A stretch of DNA of 64,000 bases from Clostridium_AT stratigraminis. GTDB lineage: Bacteria > Bacillota > Clostridia > Clostridiales > Clostridiaceae. The notes under the pieces were generated by a model. The model was not told where the DNA came from. It was given only the letters and a program-made list of their open reading frames with translations, and ran no database searches. Below, one piece after another: positions 26,269-35,178 of this stretch. The position numbers and the translations under genes are program-made. Each line of letters starts with the position of its first letter. Position 1 is the first letter of the stretch. The stretch lies in NCBI RefSeq assembly GCF_045310675.1, contig NZ_JBJHZZ010000004.1, positions 62,001-126,000 of the forward strand. Direction: 5' to 3'.

Positions 26269-28473
26269 TTACATTAAACTTGTTGGATTTATATCTAGGC
26301 TGACTCTTAAATCGGAATATATCTCCTTTGTTAAGTCATATACTATATTCTTAATATTATTTGCAATAGAATAATTAATATTTCCTTTTAAAATTATCTG
26401 CCATCGATAAAAATCATTTATCCTAGAAATGGCACAGGGGCATGGCCCTAACATTTCTATTTTATCATTTTCCTTTATATTATTCTTTAAAATTATACCA
26501 ATATTTTGTATATATTTTATTAATAAACTTTCTTTCTTGCTGCTTAAATTTATTAATAATATTTTGCTATATGGGGGATAGTTCATATCCCTTCTTATTG
26601 AAGTCTCTCTATTATAAAAGCCTAGATAATCATTAGTTAAAGAAAATTGTATACTATAATTATCAGGCGTATAGGTTTGAACTATTACTTTTCCTTCCTT
26701 TTCTCCTCTGCCAGCTCTGCCTGAAACTTGCGTTATTAACTGAAAGGTTCTTTCACCAGAGCGAAAATCAGGAACATTTAAGGAAAGGTCCGCTGCAAGA
26801 ACACCAACCAAGGTGACGCCTTTAAAATCTAACCCCTTGGCAATCATTTGTGTTCCTATTAAAATATCGGCCTCGTGGTTTTTAAAAGAATTATAAATTT
26901 CTTCATAGGAATTCTTTCTTCTTGTAGTATCAAAGTCCATTCTAAGTGTTTTAGCATTAGGAAAGATTTTTTTTACTTCCTGTTCTATTTTTTCTGTACC
27001 AATGCCAAAGTATTTTACATAATTACTTTTACATTTTGGGCATGTACTTGTTATTTTCCTTTTTATACCACAATAATGACAGTTTAGTGTATTATCTTCC
27101 TGGTGATAAGTTAAGGCGATATCACATTTGCTGCATTTAAAAACAAAACCACATTTTCTGCAGGAGACAAAGGTAGAAAAACCTCTCCTATTTAAAAAAA
27201 GAATTACCTGCTCTTTTTTTGCAAGAGCCTTTTCCATTTCTACATATAATTTTCTGCTAAATATTGATTTGTTTTGCATTAGGAGTTCTTCTCGCATATC
27301 TACTGCTTCAATATGCGGTAAAATAGCATTATCAGCCCTGTTTCTAAGTGTTATAAGCTTTATCTTTCCTTCTTCTACTTTATAATAGGTTTCAACAGAT
27401 GGAGTTGCGGATCCCAGAATGAGTTTAGCATTTTCAAACTCACATCTATATTTAGCTATATCAAAAGCAAGGTATTTAGGATCGCTATCCGATTTATAGC
27501 TGTTTTCATGTTCTTCATCAATTATTATATAGGAAAGACTACTAAAGGGCAAAAAGACAGCTGATCTAGCTCCTATAGCTACCTTAACCTGTTTATTTTT
27601 TACTCTAAACCATTCATCGAAACGTTCACCTTCAGATAATTTACTATGAAAGACTGCAATATCTTTGCCAAATCTTCCTTTAAACCGTTCAACCATTTGA
27701 GGTGTTAAGGATATTTCAGGAACTAGTATTATGGCTTCCTTGTTATTTTTAATTGCTTCACTTACAAGCTTCATATAAATTTCCGTTTTTCCGCTTCCAG
27801 TTATTCCATGAATTAAAAAAATATTATTTTCTGATTCATTTATTATTTCAACAGCTTGCTTTTGCTCTCTATTTAGTATTTTTTCTGAGTATACTTCAAA
27901 GCTTTTGTTATTGTACCTATTCACAATAACTTTCTCATCTGATAAATATTCCTGTTTCAGCAAGGTGTTTACGGATGATAATGAAAAGTTAAATAATCTG
28001 CTCAATTCATTTTTGTTGTATTTTCCACTATTCGCCTTTGCTGCGTTAAAAATACTTATATAGGGTTCTTTATTAAACTTACCCTGAAGCTCTTTTCCAG
28101 CATATAAAACTGTATTAACTTTAGTTTTTATACCTTTTAAAATACCAGTTGGAATAATGGCTTTAATTCCTTCTAAATAGGTACATAGATACTTTTCTCT
28201 CATGAAGTCAATAAGTTCAATATCTTCTTTTCTTAATAGCGGATAGGAATCACTTAATTCATAGATTTCCTTCAAATTATTATTTTCACTTTTATAATCT
28301 TCAAAGAGTTTAATGATAAAGCCATAAACCTTTTTATTACCAATTCCAAAAGGTACTTTAACCCGATAGCCTAATTCTATGGTGTTTCTTAGACCTTCAG
28401 GAACGATGTAGGTAAAAATTTTATCAACTTGAATTGAGTTATTATTTACAATAATGCCAGCATATTTAAACAC
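26269..28473 (-). CDS. priA: Primosomal protein N' (replication restart helicase PriA)
   Basis: PriA reloads the replisome at repaired forks. The 734-residue protein has an N-terminal DNA-binding region, Walker A HGITGSGKTE, the DEEH box, a zinc-binding block of paired cysteines near residues 440-490 (CRKCGF, CSKCD, CHYCG, CPKC), and a C-terminal helicase lobe with SGRAGRG. The start is GTG 28473 after AAAGGGTGATTAA. Confidence 0.96.
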   Translation of the reverse strand: MFKYAGIIVNNNSIQVDKIFTYIVPEGLRNTIELGYRVKVPFGIGNKKVYGFIIKLFEDYKSENNNLKEIYELSDSYPLLRKEDIELIDFMREKYLCTYLEGIKAIIPTGILKGIKTKVNTVLYAGKELQGKFNKEPYISIFNAAKANSGKYNKNELSRLFNFSLSSVNTLLKQEYLSDEKVIVNRYNNKSFEVYSEKILNREQKQAVEIINESENNIFLIHGITGSGKTEIYMKLVSEAIKNNKEAIILVPEISLTPQMVERFKGRFGKDIAVFHSKLSEGERFDEWFRVKNKQVKVAIGARSAVFLPFSSLSYIIIDEEHENSYKSDSDPKYLAFDIAKYRCEFENAKLILGSATPSVETYYKVEEGKIKLITLRNRADNAILPHIEAVDMREELLMQNKSIFSRKLYVEMEKALAKKEQVILFLNRRGFSTFVSCRKCGFVFKCSKCDIALTYHQEDNTLNCHYCGIKRKITSTCPKCKSNYVKYFGIGTEKIEQEVKKIFPNAKTLRMDFDTTRRKNSYEEIYNSFKNHEADILIGTQMIAKGLDFKGVTLVGVLAADLSLNVPDFRSGERTFQLITQVSGRAGRGEKEGKVIVQTYTPDNYSIQFSLTNDYLGFYNRETSIRRDMNYPPYSKILLINLSSKKESLLIKYIQNIGIILKNNIKENDKIEMLGPCPCAISRINDFYRWQIILKGNINYSIANNIKNIVYDLTKEIYSDLRVSLDINPTSLM

Positions 28474-28571
28474 TTAATCACCCTTTATGATAATCACATT
28501 TTCTAAAATTAGACAATATGAAATATTCCAAATAGCAGTTTATAGATGCAAAATTTGTTACTAAATATTAA

Positions 28572-28610
28572 AAGGCCATTTCCTGAATTATTGGTTACCA
28601 GGCAGGCCTT
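28572..28610 (-). terminator. Probable terminator after coaBC
   Basis: AAGGCC (28572-28577) pairs with GGCCTT (28605-28610), with an inner CCTG/CAGG helix, followed by TTTTAATATTT on the minus strand. It lies 11 bases past the coaBC stop. A new promoter for priA probably lies in 28474-28571. Confidence 0.65.
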
Positions 28611-28620
28611 AATTAACAAT

Positions 28621-29811
28621 TTATATTTTTTCATTTATCAAATTGAAAAGCTCTCTAGCAACCTCTCTTTTGGGCATTTTATCTAGTGATGTAATTTTGA
28701 CCTCCTTATCAATGATAAATACCTTATTATCATCGGAGGCAAATCCAGTTTCAGAACTGGTAATATCATTTGCCACAATAAAATCCAGATTCTTTTGCTT
28801 TAATTTTAGTGCTGCATAATCCAGCAAATTAGTACTTTCAGCAGCGAAACCAACTAGTATTTGATGTGTTTTTAATTCCCCTAGTTTTTTCAAAATGTCC
28901 TTATCTCTAGTAAAAGTTATATTTAAATCATCAGAAGATTTCTTGATTTTAACAGAAGAATATTCTTTTGACTTATAATCAGCAACTGCTGCAGCTTTAA
29001 TTATAATATCTTGGTTTTCAAAGTTTTTTATAACTTCTTCATACATCTCTTCATTTGTATTAACTTTAATTACATTAATATCATGGGGACATTCTAGGTT
29101 TGTGGGTCCTGTTATTAATGTAACTAAAGCTCCCCTATCCCTTGCTTCTTCTGCAATTGCAAAACCCATTTTTCCTGAAGATTTATTGCTTATAAATCTG
29201 ACTGGATCTATAGGAGAAATAGTAGGACCAGCAGTCACCAAAACTTTTTTATGCTTCATATCCTTTAAATCATATAAAAGACTATATGTAATATTAGAAA
29301 TAAGTTTTGTATCAGCTAACTTTCCTTCCCCTACATCACCACAGGCCAACCGCCCGCTTTCAGGGGAGATAAAGATATAATTAAGCTTCTTTAATTTATT
29401 TATATTTTCCTTTACAATTGGATTATTATACATATTTGTATTCATTGCAGGTGCAAAAACAACTGGTGCAGTAGTTGCCATTATTGTAGTAGTTAGCATA
29501 TCATCTGCAATGCCGTTTGCAACCTTTCCTATTATGTTTGCAGTAGCTGGCACGATTAGCATTAAATCAGCCTTTTTGGCAAGAGAAATATGCTGAATTT
29601 CAAATGCCTTTGGCTCAGCAAACATGTCAGTAGTTACCATGTTTTGACTTAATGACTGAAAACTCAAAGGGGTAACAAACTCAGCGGCACTTTTAGTCAT
29701 AATAACATGAACATTAAAATTCTTTTTTTTAAGCCTGCTTACAACATCTAGTGCCTTGTATGCAGCAATACCTCCGCATACACCTACAACAACTGTCTTT
29801 AAATTAGACAT
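28621..29811 (-). CDS. coaBC: Bifunctional phosphopantothenoylcysteine decarboxylase/synthetase
   Basis: CoaBC performs two steps of coenzyme A synthesis: joining phosphopantothenate and cysteine, then decarboxylating. The 396-residue protein has the flavin CoaC domain (GVCGGIAAYKAL start, PAMNTNMY) and the CoaB domain (VTAGPTISPIDPVRFISN, VGFAAES). It is 1 base from rpoZ. CoaD, a later enzyme of the same pathway, is encoded at 11.6 kb. Confidence 0.97.
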   Translation of the reverse strand: MSNLKTVVVGVCGGIAAYKALDVVSRLKKKNFNVHVIMTKSAAEFVTPLSFQSLSQNMVTTDMFAEPKAFEIQHISLAKKADLMLIVPATANIIGKVANGIADDMLTTTIMATTAPVVFAPAMNTNMYNNPIVKENINKLKKLNYIFISPESGRLACGDVGEGKLADTKLISNITYSLLYDLKDMKHKKVLVTAGPTISPIDPVRFISNKSSGKMGFAIAEEARDRGALVTLITGPTNLECPHDINVIKVNTNEEMYEEVIKNFENQDIIIKAAAVADYKSKEYSSVKIKKSSDDLNITFTRDKDILKKLGELKTHQILVGFAAESTNLLDYAALKLKQKNLDFIVANDITSSETGFASDDNKVFIIDKEVKITSLDKMPKREVARELFNLINEKI

Positions 29812-29812
29812 T

Positions 29813-30031
29813 CTATTTTATTCCCTCTCTCACTGTCTCGTAAGTTATAGCAGCATTATTTAATTCATTGATAGCTACAGTTAAAGGTTTACTATTTTCT
29901 GTATCTATAAGAGGTTTACTTCCGTCAATTATTTGTCTTGCTCTTTTGGAAGTAATTATAACTAAAGAATATCTATTATCAACCTTAGTTAATAATTCAA
30001 CTATTGATGGATTAATCATAGAGTTTACCAT
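29813..30031 (-). CDS. rpoZ: RNA polymerase omega subunit
   Basis: Omega is a 72-residue chaperone-like subunit of RNA polymerase. The DNRYSLVIITSKRARQI signature is present near residues 17-33. ATG 30031 follows AAGGAGGAG with 7-base spacing, so the first ATG is used. It overlaps the gmk stop by 20 bases. The gmk-rpoZ-coaBC-priA order is conserved in Firmicutes. Confidence 0.96.
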   Translation of the reverse strand: MVNSMINPSIVELLTKVDNRYSLVIITSKRARQIIDGSKPLIDTENSKPLTVAINELNNAAITYETVREGIK

Positions 30032-30638
30032 GGGTTAACTCCTCCTTATTAATTAATGTATCTTTTAATCTATCTACTCTGCATCTTTCTGCAATTACTA
30101 TACTTTCTATTTTTTTAGCTGCAGCATCTACAGTATCATTTACCACGGCATAATTGTATTTAGATACAAAATTTATCTCTTTATATGCCGACATAAATCT
30201 TGTCATTAAGGACTCGGGAGTTTCTGAGCCCCTATTTATAATTCTTTGCTTAAGTTCTTCCATTGATGGGGGAAGAATAAAAATAAATATACCTTCCGGA
30301 AATGCATCCTTAACCTTAAGGGCACCTTGAATATCTATTTCTAATATTACATCTTTCCCAGTTTCGAGCATATCTATAACATTAGATTTTGGAGTTCCAT
30401 AATAGTTACCATAGACCTCGGCATATTCTAAAAAATCACCTTTTTCTATTCTAGTTTGAAATTCTTCATGTGAAATAAAAAAATAATTCTTACCTGGTAA
30501 CTCCCCGTTTCTTGGCTGTCTTGTAGTAGCGGAAACAGAAAGCCACATTGAGTTTTTTTCCATTAGAGCCTTACAGATGGTTCCTTTACCAGCACCTGAT
30601 GGTCCTGAAATAACTAGTAAAAGTCCTCTATCTTTCAT
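30012..30638 (-). CDS. gmk: Guanylate kinase
   Basis: Gmk phosphorylates GMP to GDP. The 208-residue protein has the P-loop SGPSGAGKGT, the GMP-binding segment SVSATTRQPRNGE and YGNYYGTP. The start shares a base with the remA stop, implying coupling. Guanine nucleotide supply is also addressed by xpt at 46.2 kb. Confidence 0.97.
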   Translation of the reverse strand: MKDRGLLLVISGPSGAGKGTICKALMEKNSMWLSVSATTRQPRNGELPGKNYFFISHEEFQTRIEKGDFLEYAEVYGNYYGTPKSNVIDMLETGKDVILEIDIQGALKVKDAFPEGIFIFILPPSMEELKQRIINRGSETPESLMTRFMSAYKEINFVSKYNYAVVNDTVDAAAKKIESIVIAERCRVDRLKDTLINKEELTHGKLYD

Positions 30639-30913
30639 TATTCCTCTACCTCGTCAGCTTCGACTTCATCTTTATTAGAAGATAATCTATGTGCTACAGT
30701 TTCTGGCTGAACTGCAGACAATATTACATGATCGCTGTCTGTAATTATAACAGCCCTAGTCCTTCTACCATAAGTAGCGTCAATAAGCATACCCCTGTCT
30801 CTAGCTTCCTGAATTATTCTTTTTATCGGCGCAGATTCAGGACTCACTATTGCAACTAATCTATTAGCAGACACAATATTACCGAATCCAATATTGATAA
30901 GTTTTATACCCAT
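30638..30913 (-). CDS. remA: RemA/DUF370 DNA-binding regulator
   Basis: RemA is a small DNA-binding regulator that in Bacillus activates matrix and osmoprotection genes. This 91-residue homologue starts MGIKLINIGFGNIVSANRL and keeps the DATYGRRTRAVIITDS segment that carries the DNA-contacting arginines. The target genes in this organism are unknown. It sits in the usual yicC-remA-gmk-rpoZ order. Confidence 0.94.
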   Translation of the reverse strand: MGIKLINIGFGNIVSANRLVAIVSPESAPIKRIIQEARDRGMLIDATYGRRTRAVIITDSDHVILSAVQPETVAHRLSSNKDEVEADEVEE

Positions 30914-30928
30914 TATAATCCTCCTAAG

Positions 30929-31807
30929 TTACTCTATATTTTGAACTTGTTCTCTTATTTTTTCTATCTCATTTTTCATATTAAGTACTACATTTACAAG
31001 CTCTAAATCATTTGCCTTTGAGCCTATAGTATTTGTTTCCCTATTCATCTCTTGGATAATGAAGTCAAGCTTTCTTCCTATTGGTTCTTTTAAAATCAAG
31101 GTATCCATCATCTGATTAAGGTGACTATATAATCTAACAATTTCTTCATCTACATTTGTTTTATCTGAAAAAATTGCAACCTCCATAGCGACCCTAGACT
31201 CATCTAATTTAACATCATTTAATAATTCTGCCAATCTTTTTTCTAATTTTTCTTTATAGGAAGTTACAATTAATGGTGCTCTTCTGGAAATATCGTCCAC
31301 TAATTCCTTCATATACTTACATCTTGCTTCTAAATCACTCCTAAGTTTTTCCCCCTCTTTTTCACGCATTATTAGAAGATTGCTTATAGCGTCATTTAAA
31401 GCCGAATTTATAGCATTCCAGGATGCTTCTAAATCATCTTCCTTTTGATTTAAGGTAATAACATCTGGAAATCTTGCCACCAATGAAACAGATATATCAT
31501 CTCTAACATTGTACCTTTCTTTTATCTCCTGTAAACACTTGACATAGCTGTCTGCTAATGATTGGTTAAAGTTTGCAATAACATCATTTGTTGAATAGGT
31601 ATTCTGGGTAATAAAAATATCAACCTTACCCCTGTTTAAATTTTGTGAAACTACTTTTCTAATGCGTTCTTCTAATGATATTAAGTTTCTAGGAAGTTTT
31701 ATGTTTATATCTAAGTATCTATGGTTAACGCTTTTCATCTCAATAGAAAAGCTTTTACCTTCCATATCCTTTGTTCCACGCCCAAAGCCAGTCATACTTC
31801 TTGCCAT
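30929..31807 (-). CDS. YicC-family endoribonuclease
   Basis: YicC proteins are stress-related endoribonucleases. The product of about 292 residues has the N-terminal MARSMTGFGRG and SVNHRYLDI segments and the conserved C-terminal DFIIQEMNRETNTIGSKA. ATG 31807 follows AAGGAAGGAAATATT; an upstream in-frame ATG at 31831 has no site. It leads the yicC-remA-gmk unit. Confidence 0.93.
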   Translation of the reverse strand: MARSMTGFGRGTKDMEGKSFSIEMKSVNHRYLDINIKLPRNLISLEERIRKVVSQNLNRGKVDIFITQNTYSTNDVIANFNQSLADSYVKCLQEIKERYNVRDDISVSLVARFPDVITLNQKEDDLEASWNAINSALNDAISNLLIMREKEGEKLRSDLEARCKYMKELVDDISRRAPLIVTSYKEKLEKRLAELLNDVKLDESRVAMEVAIFSDKTNVDEEIVRLYSHLNQMMDTLILKEPIGRKLDFIIQEMNRETNTIGSKANDLELVNVVLNMKNEIEKIREQVQNIE

Positions 31808-32066
31808 AATATTTCCTTCCTTCTTTGCCATCTAATCAAGATATATTCATTAACTTATTTTTGTTTATAAAAAAACAGGTTTTTAATTTCCTGATTTTTA
31901 AAAATAAAATAATTTAATTTTATATCTGCACTCCATACCTAATTATACATAATTCATTATAAAAAATGCAAGATAAATTTGTCATATAAACTTTTTTTGA
32001 AGTTTGTCATTCATATGCATAGGATTCAATAAATTAAAACCCATAACTATGAAAAATTAATACCGT

Positions 32067-33221
32067 TTATTTTTTCTTTAGTTTTACAGCACTTAAAGCA
32101 GAAAAAATTTTTTCTTTTTCCTGAGTAAGAGCTATTCTAAAAAACTTATTTCCTTCTTCTCCAAAAACCTTTCCCGGAGTTACAATTATTCCATATTCAC
32201 TCAATAGTTTTTCACAAAATTGTTCCGCTCCATAACCTTTGGGGGGTTCACACCATATATAAAAGGTTCCTTCAGCAGAGAAGAAATTAATATTAAGCTT
32301 ATTTAATATTTTTTCAGTTTCAACTCTTCTTTCTATATACACTTTTCTTATAGAATTTATATAGCCTCTGTCAAGTTTTATTGCCTCTAAAGCTGCATAT
32401 TGAATTGGTTTAAATTGTCCTGAATCAACATTTGTTTTAATTTTAGAAAGAGCTTTAATAATTTTGGCGCTTCCAACAGCATAGCCAATCCTAAAGCCTG
32501 TCATATTATAGGATTTAGAAAAGCTGCCAATTTCTATACAGTTATTGTTATTATTATTTTGAAGTAAGCTAATAGGGCTATCGTAGTTACATAATATTTC
32601 ATTATAGGCAGCATCATTACAAATTACAATGTCATTTTTGTTGCATATATTTTTTATCTCTTTATAAAAGTCACTAGTAGCAGTAGCTCCAGTTGGATTA
32701 TTAGGGTAGTTTAGTATAAGTAAATTACTATCTTTTAGGATTTTTATTGTTAAGTTGCTTATATTTGGCAAATATGAATTTTCCTTTTTTAGACCTATAT
32801 TATAAGTATTAACACCCCAAAGCTTGCAGCATATATCGTATACTGGATAGGAAGGTTTCGGTATAATGGCATAGCTTCTAAAATCACATACGGCGGGTAT
32901 TAAATTATTTATACCCTCTTTTGAACCTATAAGAATAAGCACTTCATCAAGGCTAAGTTTTACTGAATAAACTTCATTATAATATTCAATAATTCCTTTT
33001 TTTAATTCATTAATACCTTCATAGGGAGGATATTTATTATACTTATTTAAAGTTAAACCATATAAAAGACCATCAATTATTTTTTTATTAACAGGTAAAT
33101 CCGGGTCCCCTATGCTTAGATCAGTGACATTTATACCATTTTCAATGCATTGCTTTCTTATTAGATCTAAGTCTTTAAAGTGATATTCTGAAATATTTTG
33201 GAGCCGATTATTTAATTTCAT
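32067..33221 (-). CDS. PLP-dependent class I/II aminotransferase (DapL/AspC-like)
   Basis: This protein of about 384 residues has the fold type I aminotransferase pattern: YPNNPTGA, a catalytic Lys in SFSKSYNMTGFRIGYAVG, and C-terminal FRIAL. It resembles the LL-diaminopimelate aminotransferase-like group that also contains alanine and aspartate transaminases, so the substrate is uncertain. ATG 33221 after GGGGGC is preferred to the frame-opening codon at 33233. It is divergent from the dipeptidase gene. Confidence 0.85.
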   Translation of the reverse strand: MKLNNRLQNISEYHFKDLDLIRKQCIENGINVTDLSIGDPDLPVNKKIIDGLLYGLTLNKYNKYPPYEGINELKKGIIEYYNEVYSVKLSLDEVLILIGSKEGINNLIPAVCDFRSYAIIPKPSYPVYDICCKLWGVNTYNIGLKKENSYLPNISNLTIKILKDSNLLILNYPNNPTGATATSDFYKEIKNICNKNDIVICNDAAYNEILCNYDSPISLLQNNNNNNCIEIGSFSKSYNMTGFRIGYAVGSAKIIKALSKIKTNVDSGQFKPIQYAALEAIKLDRGYINSIRKVYIERRVETEKILNKLNINFFSAEGTFYIWCEPPKGYGAEQFCEKLLSEYGIIVTPGKVFGEEGNKFFRIALTQEKEKIFSALSAVKLKKK

Positions 33222-33422
33222 AAATGCCCCCATTTTTATAACTTTTTATTATTTTATTCTCTTAAATAATATTTGCTACCTTATTTTATAGATAGTTTAA
33301 TATAAATTTGTAATTAAAAGCATATATAATTTACATCTTAGTTAAAGTCTATTAATATATAAATAAAATAGTTACAAGAATTTATCCAATTAATTCAAGA
33401 ATTTAGTAAGGGGGGAACTTAG

Positions 33423-34418
33423 ATGAAAGTTGTGGATATGCATTGTGATACTATTAGTGAAATCTTAAATGAACAAAGAAAAGGAAATAACCTTGAACTA
33501 AAATCAAATAATCTTAATGTTGACATTAATAAGCTGAAAACAGGCGGCTACTTGCTGCAGAATTTTGCTATGTTTGTGAACCTTAAAAAAACAAAAGAAC
33601 CTTTACAAGAAGTCTTAGCCTTAATAGATTGCTTTTATAGTGAACTGGAAAAAAGCAAGGATGAGCTTTCTCTAGCCTTAAATTATAAGGATATAATTAA
33701 AAATGAAAATGACGGGAAAATTTCTGCTTTATTAACTATAGAAGAAGGTGGTACAGCTTGCCTATCACTTGAAAATTTGAGGAACTTCTATCATTTAGGC
33801 GTTAGAATGGTCACTCTAACCTGGAACTATCCAAACGGCATTAGCTCACCTAATATCAATATGACTGATGGAGAAATGTTAGATTTCCATGTTCCAAATA
33901 CAAAAGATGGCTTGACACCCTTTGGTTTTGAATTTGTCAAAGAAATGGAAAAGCTAGGTATGATTATAGATGTTTCTCATTTAAGCGATGCGGGCTTTTA
34001 CGATGTACTAAATTGTACTACAAAACCCTTTGTAGCCAGCCATTCCAACGCAAGAAGCATAACTAATCACGTACGTAATATGACTGATGATATGATTTTA
34101 AAGCTAGCTAAGTGCGGAGGAGTTTTAGGGATAAATTTTGCAGGTGACTTTCTTGAAGAGCCAGAGCCAGGAAAAAGAATGCGCTCTAAAATTAGTAATA
34201 TGGTTAAACATATTAGCTATATTAAAAATTTAGCAGGAATTGACTGCATTGCCCTTGGCAGCGATTTCGATGGTATTTATCAAGATCTGGAATTGTGTGA
34301 CGCAAGTAAAATGCCTGAACTTGAAAGGGCACTGAAAGAAGCCGGTTTTAGTAATGAGGATATTGAAAAGATTTTTTTTAAGAATGTTCTGCGGGTTTAT
34401 AAGGAAGTATTAAAGTAA
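33423..34418 (+). CDS. Membrane dipeptidase family (peptidase M19)
   Basis: This 331-residue zinc dipeptidase of the renal dipeptidase family has metal ligands in DMHCDTISE (N terminus), the bridging Glu in TIEEGG, and histidines in IDVSHLSDAGF and ASHSNARS; GSDFDG lies near the C terminus. No signal peptide is visible, so it is cytosolic and probably recycles peptides. The start follows AAGGGGGGAAC. Substrate choice is not known. Confidence 0.94.
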   Translation: MKVVDMHCDTISEILNEQRKGNNLELKSNNLNVDINKLKTGGYLLQNFAMFVNLKKTKEPLQEVLALIDCFYSELEKSKDELSLALNYKDIIKNENDGKISALLTIEEGGTACLSLENLRNFYHLGVRMVTLTWNYPNGISSPNINMTDGEMLDFHVPNTKDGLTPFGFEFVKEMEKLGMIIDVSHLSDAGFYDVLNCTTKPFVASHSNARSITNHVRNMTDDMILKLAKCGGVLGINFAGDFLEEPEPGKRMRSKISNMVKHISYIKNLAGIDCIALGSDFDGIYQDLELCDASKMPELERALKEAGFSNEDIEKIFFKNVLRVYKEVLK

Positions 34419-34451
34419 ATCTTTTTAAAAATTTTAAGATAATGAAAATTT

Positions 34452-34551
34452 TGCAGAAATCTATAAAATATGTGGAATGAGCGCATAGTGGTGAAAAGCC
34501 TAAATGGCTTTTCACGGCGATCAGCTCATGTAACATATTTTATATATTGCA
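34452..34551. repeat. Nested inverted-repeat element (possible structured RNA or mobile hairpin)
   Basis: The 100-base segment folds concentrically. A perfect 12-bp outer stem (34462-34473 with 34533-34544) is followed by a 3x3 loop, a 6-bp stem (34477-34482 with 34524-34529), an 8x8 internal loop (GCATAGTG against GGCGATCA), then a perfect 10-bp stem (34491-34500 with 34506-34515). TGCA flanks both ends. It lies between convergent genes and could act as a terminator, but it has no T-run next to the stems and is larger than needed. Confidence 0.6.
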
Positions 34552-34571
34552 GCTATTTTTATTGTTTTCTT

Positions 34572-35135
34572 CTATTTAATTTTTTTAATAATTTTCTCGT
34601 ATACCTTAACCATATATGGTTCACTAGAATATAAGGCTACTTTCTCTATAGGTATCCATTTTACTCCGCTGTTTTCATCAGGTTTTATCTTAAGACTTTC
34701 CTCTTCATCAGCTATAAGCAGGTATGCAATAGATAGATGAAGATGAGGAGCTACATATTTACCTCTCTTAATGTGTCCTACCACAGTTAGAATATCTAAG
34801 GATACAATTTCCTTTGTTAATGGTACTACTTTCATAACCCCAGTTTCTTCCTGGGCTTCTCTAATTGCAACTTTTAATAAGTCTTCTTCACCATCAGCGT
34901 GTCCACCTGTCCAAGCCCAGGAATTATATATGTTATGATATATCATCAATACCTTATCCTTAGCTTTATTTATTATAAAGCCTGAGCTTGTAATATGTGC
35001 AACTTCATTTTCACGAGTTAAGATATTCTTAGAATCCTCAATTAATTTTAATATTATTTCTTTATCTTTATTCTCTTGTTCGTTATAAGGAGTGTAGTTT
35101 TTTATAGTACTAATCCAATTCATATATGTTTTCAC
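34572..35135 (-). CDS. NUDIX hydrolase
   Basis: This 187-residue protein has a complete NUDIX box beginning GGHADGEED and ending REAQEETGV, with the catalytic glutamates. Substrates cannot be read from the sequence. An N-terminal extension of about 50 residues precedes the domain. It is convergent with the dipeptidase gene across the inverted-repeat element and follows the HD-GYP gene by 43 bases. Confidence 0.9.
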   Translation of the reverse strand: MKTYMNWISTIKNYTPYNEQENKDKEIILKLIEDSKNILTRENEVAHITSSGFIINKAKDKVLMIYHNIYNSWAWTGGHADGEEDLLKVAIREAQEETGVMKVVPLTKEIVSLDILTVVGHIKRGKYVAPHLHLSIAYLLIADEEESLKIKPDENSGVKWIPIEKVALYSSEPYMVKVYEKIIKKIK

Positions 35136-35178
35136 TTCCGACTTTCAAAATAATTTTATAATTATTAGTGCATTAATA

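Noticed and set aside
31869..32004. Hairpins in the gap between yicC and the aminotransferase gene
   Set aside because: An imperfect AAAAACAGG/CCTGATTTT hairpin and a small AAACTT/AAGTTT dyad occur, but they are weak and AT-rich; no function is supported.
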